Shown here: piece after piece, positions 63,345-64,000 of the stretch
Layout of the letters: each line of letters opens with the position of its first letter
How positions within the stretch are numbered: position 1 is the first letter of the stretch
Origin: JAICYJ01 sp963766445
GTDB lineage: Bacteria; Actinomycetota; Thermoleophilia; Gaiellales; JAICJC01
Length of the DNA stretch: 64,000 bases
Assembly: GCA_963766445.1 (NCBI GenBank)
Contig: CAVXZW010000025.1
Location: 124,001 to 188,000 of the forward strand
Direction of reading: 5' to 3'
The notes under the pieces: generated by a model
Seen by the model: the letters and a program-made list of their open reading frames with translations, nothing else
What the model was told of the DNA's origin: nothing
Databases searched by the model: none
Position numbers and translations under genes: made by a program

Positions 63345-64000
63345 CCGGCGGCCCGTGACGCGTGGTACGTGATGATCATGTCTGCGCCGGCCCGCTTGAT
63401 CGCCGTCAGCGCCTCCAGCGCCGCCGCCCGCTCGTCCAGCAGCCCGTCGCGCGCGGCCGCCGTCAGCATCGCGTACTCACCGCTGACCTGGTAGGCCGCG
63501 ATCGGCGCCAGCGTCGCCTCGCGCACGCGCCGGATCACGTCCAGGTACGGCATCGCCGGCTTCACCATCACCATATCGGCGCCCTCGTCGATGTCGAGCA
63601 GCACCTCGCGCAGCGCCTCGTTGGCGTTCGCGGGATCCATCTGGTACCCGCGCCGGTCGCCCTCCGACGGCGTCGAGTGGGCGGCCTCGCGGAACGGGCC
63701 GTAGAAGCTGGACGCGAACTTGGCGCTGTAGGCCAGAATCGCCGTCGACGTGAGCCCGTCGGCGTCCAGCGCCGCCCGGATCGCGGCCACACGGCCGTCC
63801 ATCATGTCGCTGGGCGCCACGATGTCGGCCCCGGCGACGGCGTGCGACACCGCCGTCTGTGCCAGCAGCTCCAGCGTAGGATCGTTGTCCACGTCGCCGT
63901 CGCGCAGCACCCCGCAGTGCCCGTGCGAGGTGTACTGGCAGAGGCAGACATCGGTGATCAGCACCAGCTCCGGCACCGCCAGCCGGATCGCCCGCAGCCC
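63332..64000 (-). CDS. hemB: Porphobilinogen synthase (5' part outside window)
   Basis: C-terminal two-thirds of 5-aminolevulinate dehydratase, which condenses two aminolevulinates. The zinc site DVCLCQYTSHGHCG (CxCxYxxHGHC) marks the zinc-dependent form; ADIVAPSDMMDGRV and the catalytic lysines in YSAKFASSFYGPFRE and MVMVKPAMPYLD are present. The start lies beyond position 64000. It heads hemB-hemL and the small gene after them. Confidence 0.93.
   Translation of the reverse strand, partial: GLRAIRLAVPELVLITDVCLCQYTSHGHCGVLRDGDVDNDPTLELLAQTAVSHAVAGADIVAPSDMMDGRVAAIRAALDADGLTSTAILAYSAKFASSFYGPFREAAHSTPSEGDRRGYQMDPANANEALREVLLDIDEGADMVMVKPAMPYLDVIRRVREATLAPIAAYQVSGEYAMLTAAARDGLLDERAAALEALTAIKRAGADMIITYHASRAAGWLS

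Noticed and set aside
1..64000. Programmed ribosomal frameshifting as the cause of the many frame breaks
   Set aside because: The breaks have no common slippery heptamer or downstream structure, occur in both directions and hit unrelated housekeeping enzymes several times each.
1..64000. tRNA, rRNA or CRISPR arrays
   Set aside because: I looked for tRNA-like cloverleaf arms with a GTTCRANNC box, rRNA blocks and regularly spaced direct repeats and found none I could support.

Overview
The window is about 70% GC, densely packed with genes, and looks like a chromosomal contig from an actinobacterial lineage. The gene set suggests an uncultured Thermoleophilia-like organism (Gaiellales/Solirubrobacterales); that placement is inferred from gene content only. 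Supporting signs are a futalosine-type menaquinone pathway (mqnA, mqnC, mqnE with ubiX/ubiD/ubiE-type late genes), a menaquinol-cytochrome c reductase with a split b-type cytochrome, an iron-sulfur APS reductase, class I two-subunit fumarase, and very frequent apparently leaderless transcription (a TANNNT box 6-11 nt before the start codon at more than 20 genes).

Layout. 1-9.97 kb: mixed genes (BBE-type flavoprotein, RDD and PilZ proteins, PLP decarboxylase, then a membrane protein, a GT2 and a dTDP-rhamnose-4-epimerase-like gene, tandem GNAT, HIT). 9.99-17.1 kb: a plus-strand run for fumarate and sulfur metabolism: fumarate-reductase-like flavoprotein, fumarase alpha/beta, phosphosulfolactate synthase (ComA family), APS reductase, APS kinase, ATP sulfurylase and a TauE/SafE exporter. 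17.3-40.7 kb: a surface-polysaccharide region with two O-antigen-ligase-like proteins, glycosyltransferases, a phosphoglycosyl transferase, a sulfotransferase, a heptose-activation trio (hddA-gmhA-gmhB), a chain-length regulator, a sugar aminotransferase, a LysR regulator and DedA. 40.7-58.4 kb: menaquinone and respiratory genes on the minus strand (methyltransferase, mqnC, mqnA-mqnE, polyprenyl synthase, menG, ubiX, cytochrome b/c, Rieske, ubiD), interrupted by a plus-strand block of membrane proteins, a PhoD-like phosphatase and a serine hydrolase. 58.4-61.4 kb: two related membrane-anchored proteins, LemA and an SDR-like protein. 61.7-64 kb: heme genes hemL and hemB (the latter cut by the window end).

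How parts may connect. The APS reductase carries the CC...CxxC cysteines of the APS-using form, so the PAPS made by the adjacent APS kinase is free for sulfation, and a PAPS-type sulfotransferase sits in the polysaccharide cluster. Menaquinone made by the mqn/ubi/men genes would feed the adjacent Rieske/cytochrome b/cytochrome c complex.

Two cautions and one highlight. Roughly 45 single-base frameshifts break otherwise well-conserved genes; they are best explained as uncorrected sequence errors, so coordinates of such genes are given across the break. Several small proteins and membrane proteins are not recognised. The most unusual signal is a pair of dispersed elements (17123-17324 and 52132-52273) with 19-20 bp inverted ends that differ between copies by compensatory base-pair changes and share two internal conserved blocks; I do not recognise this family.
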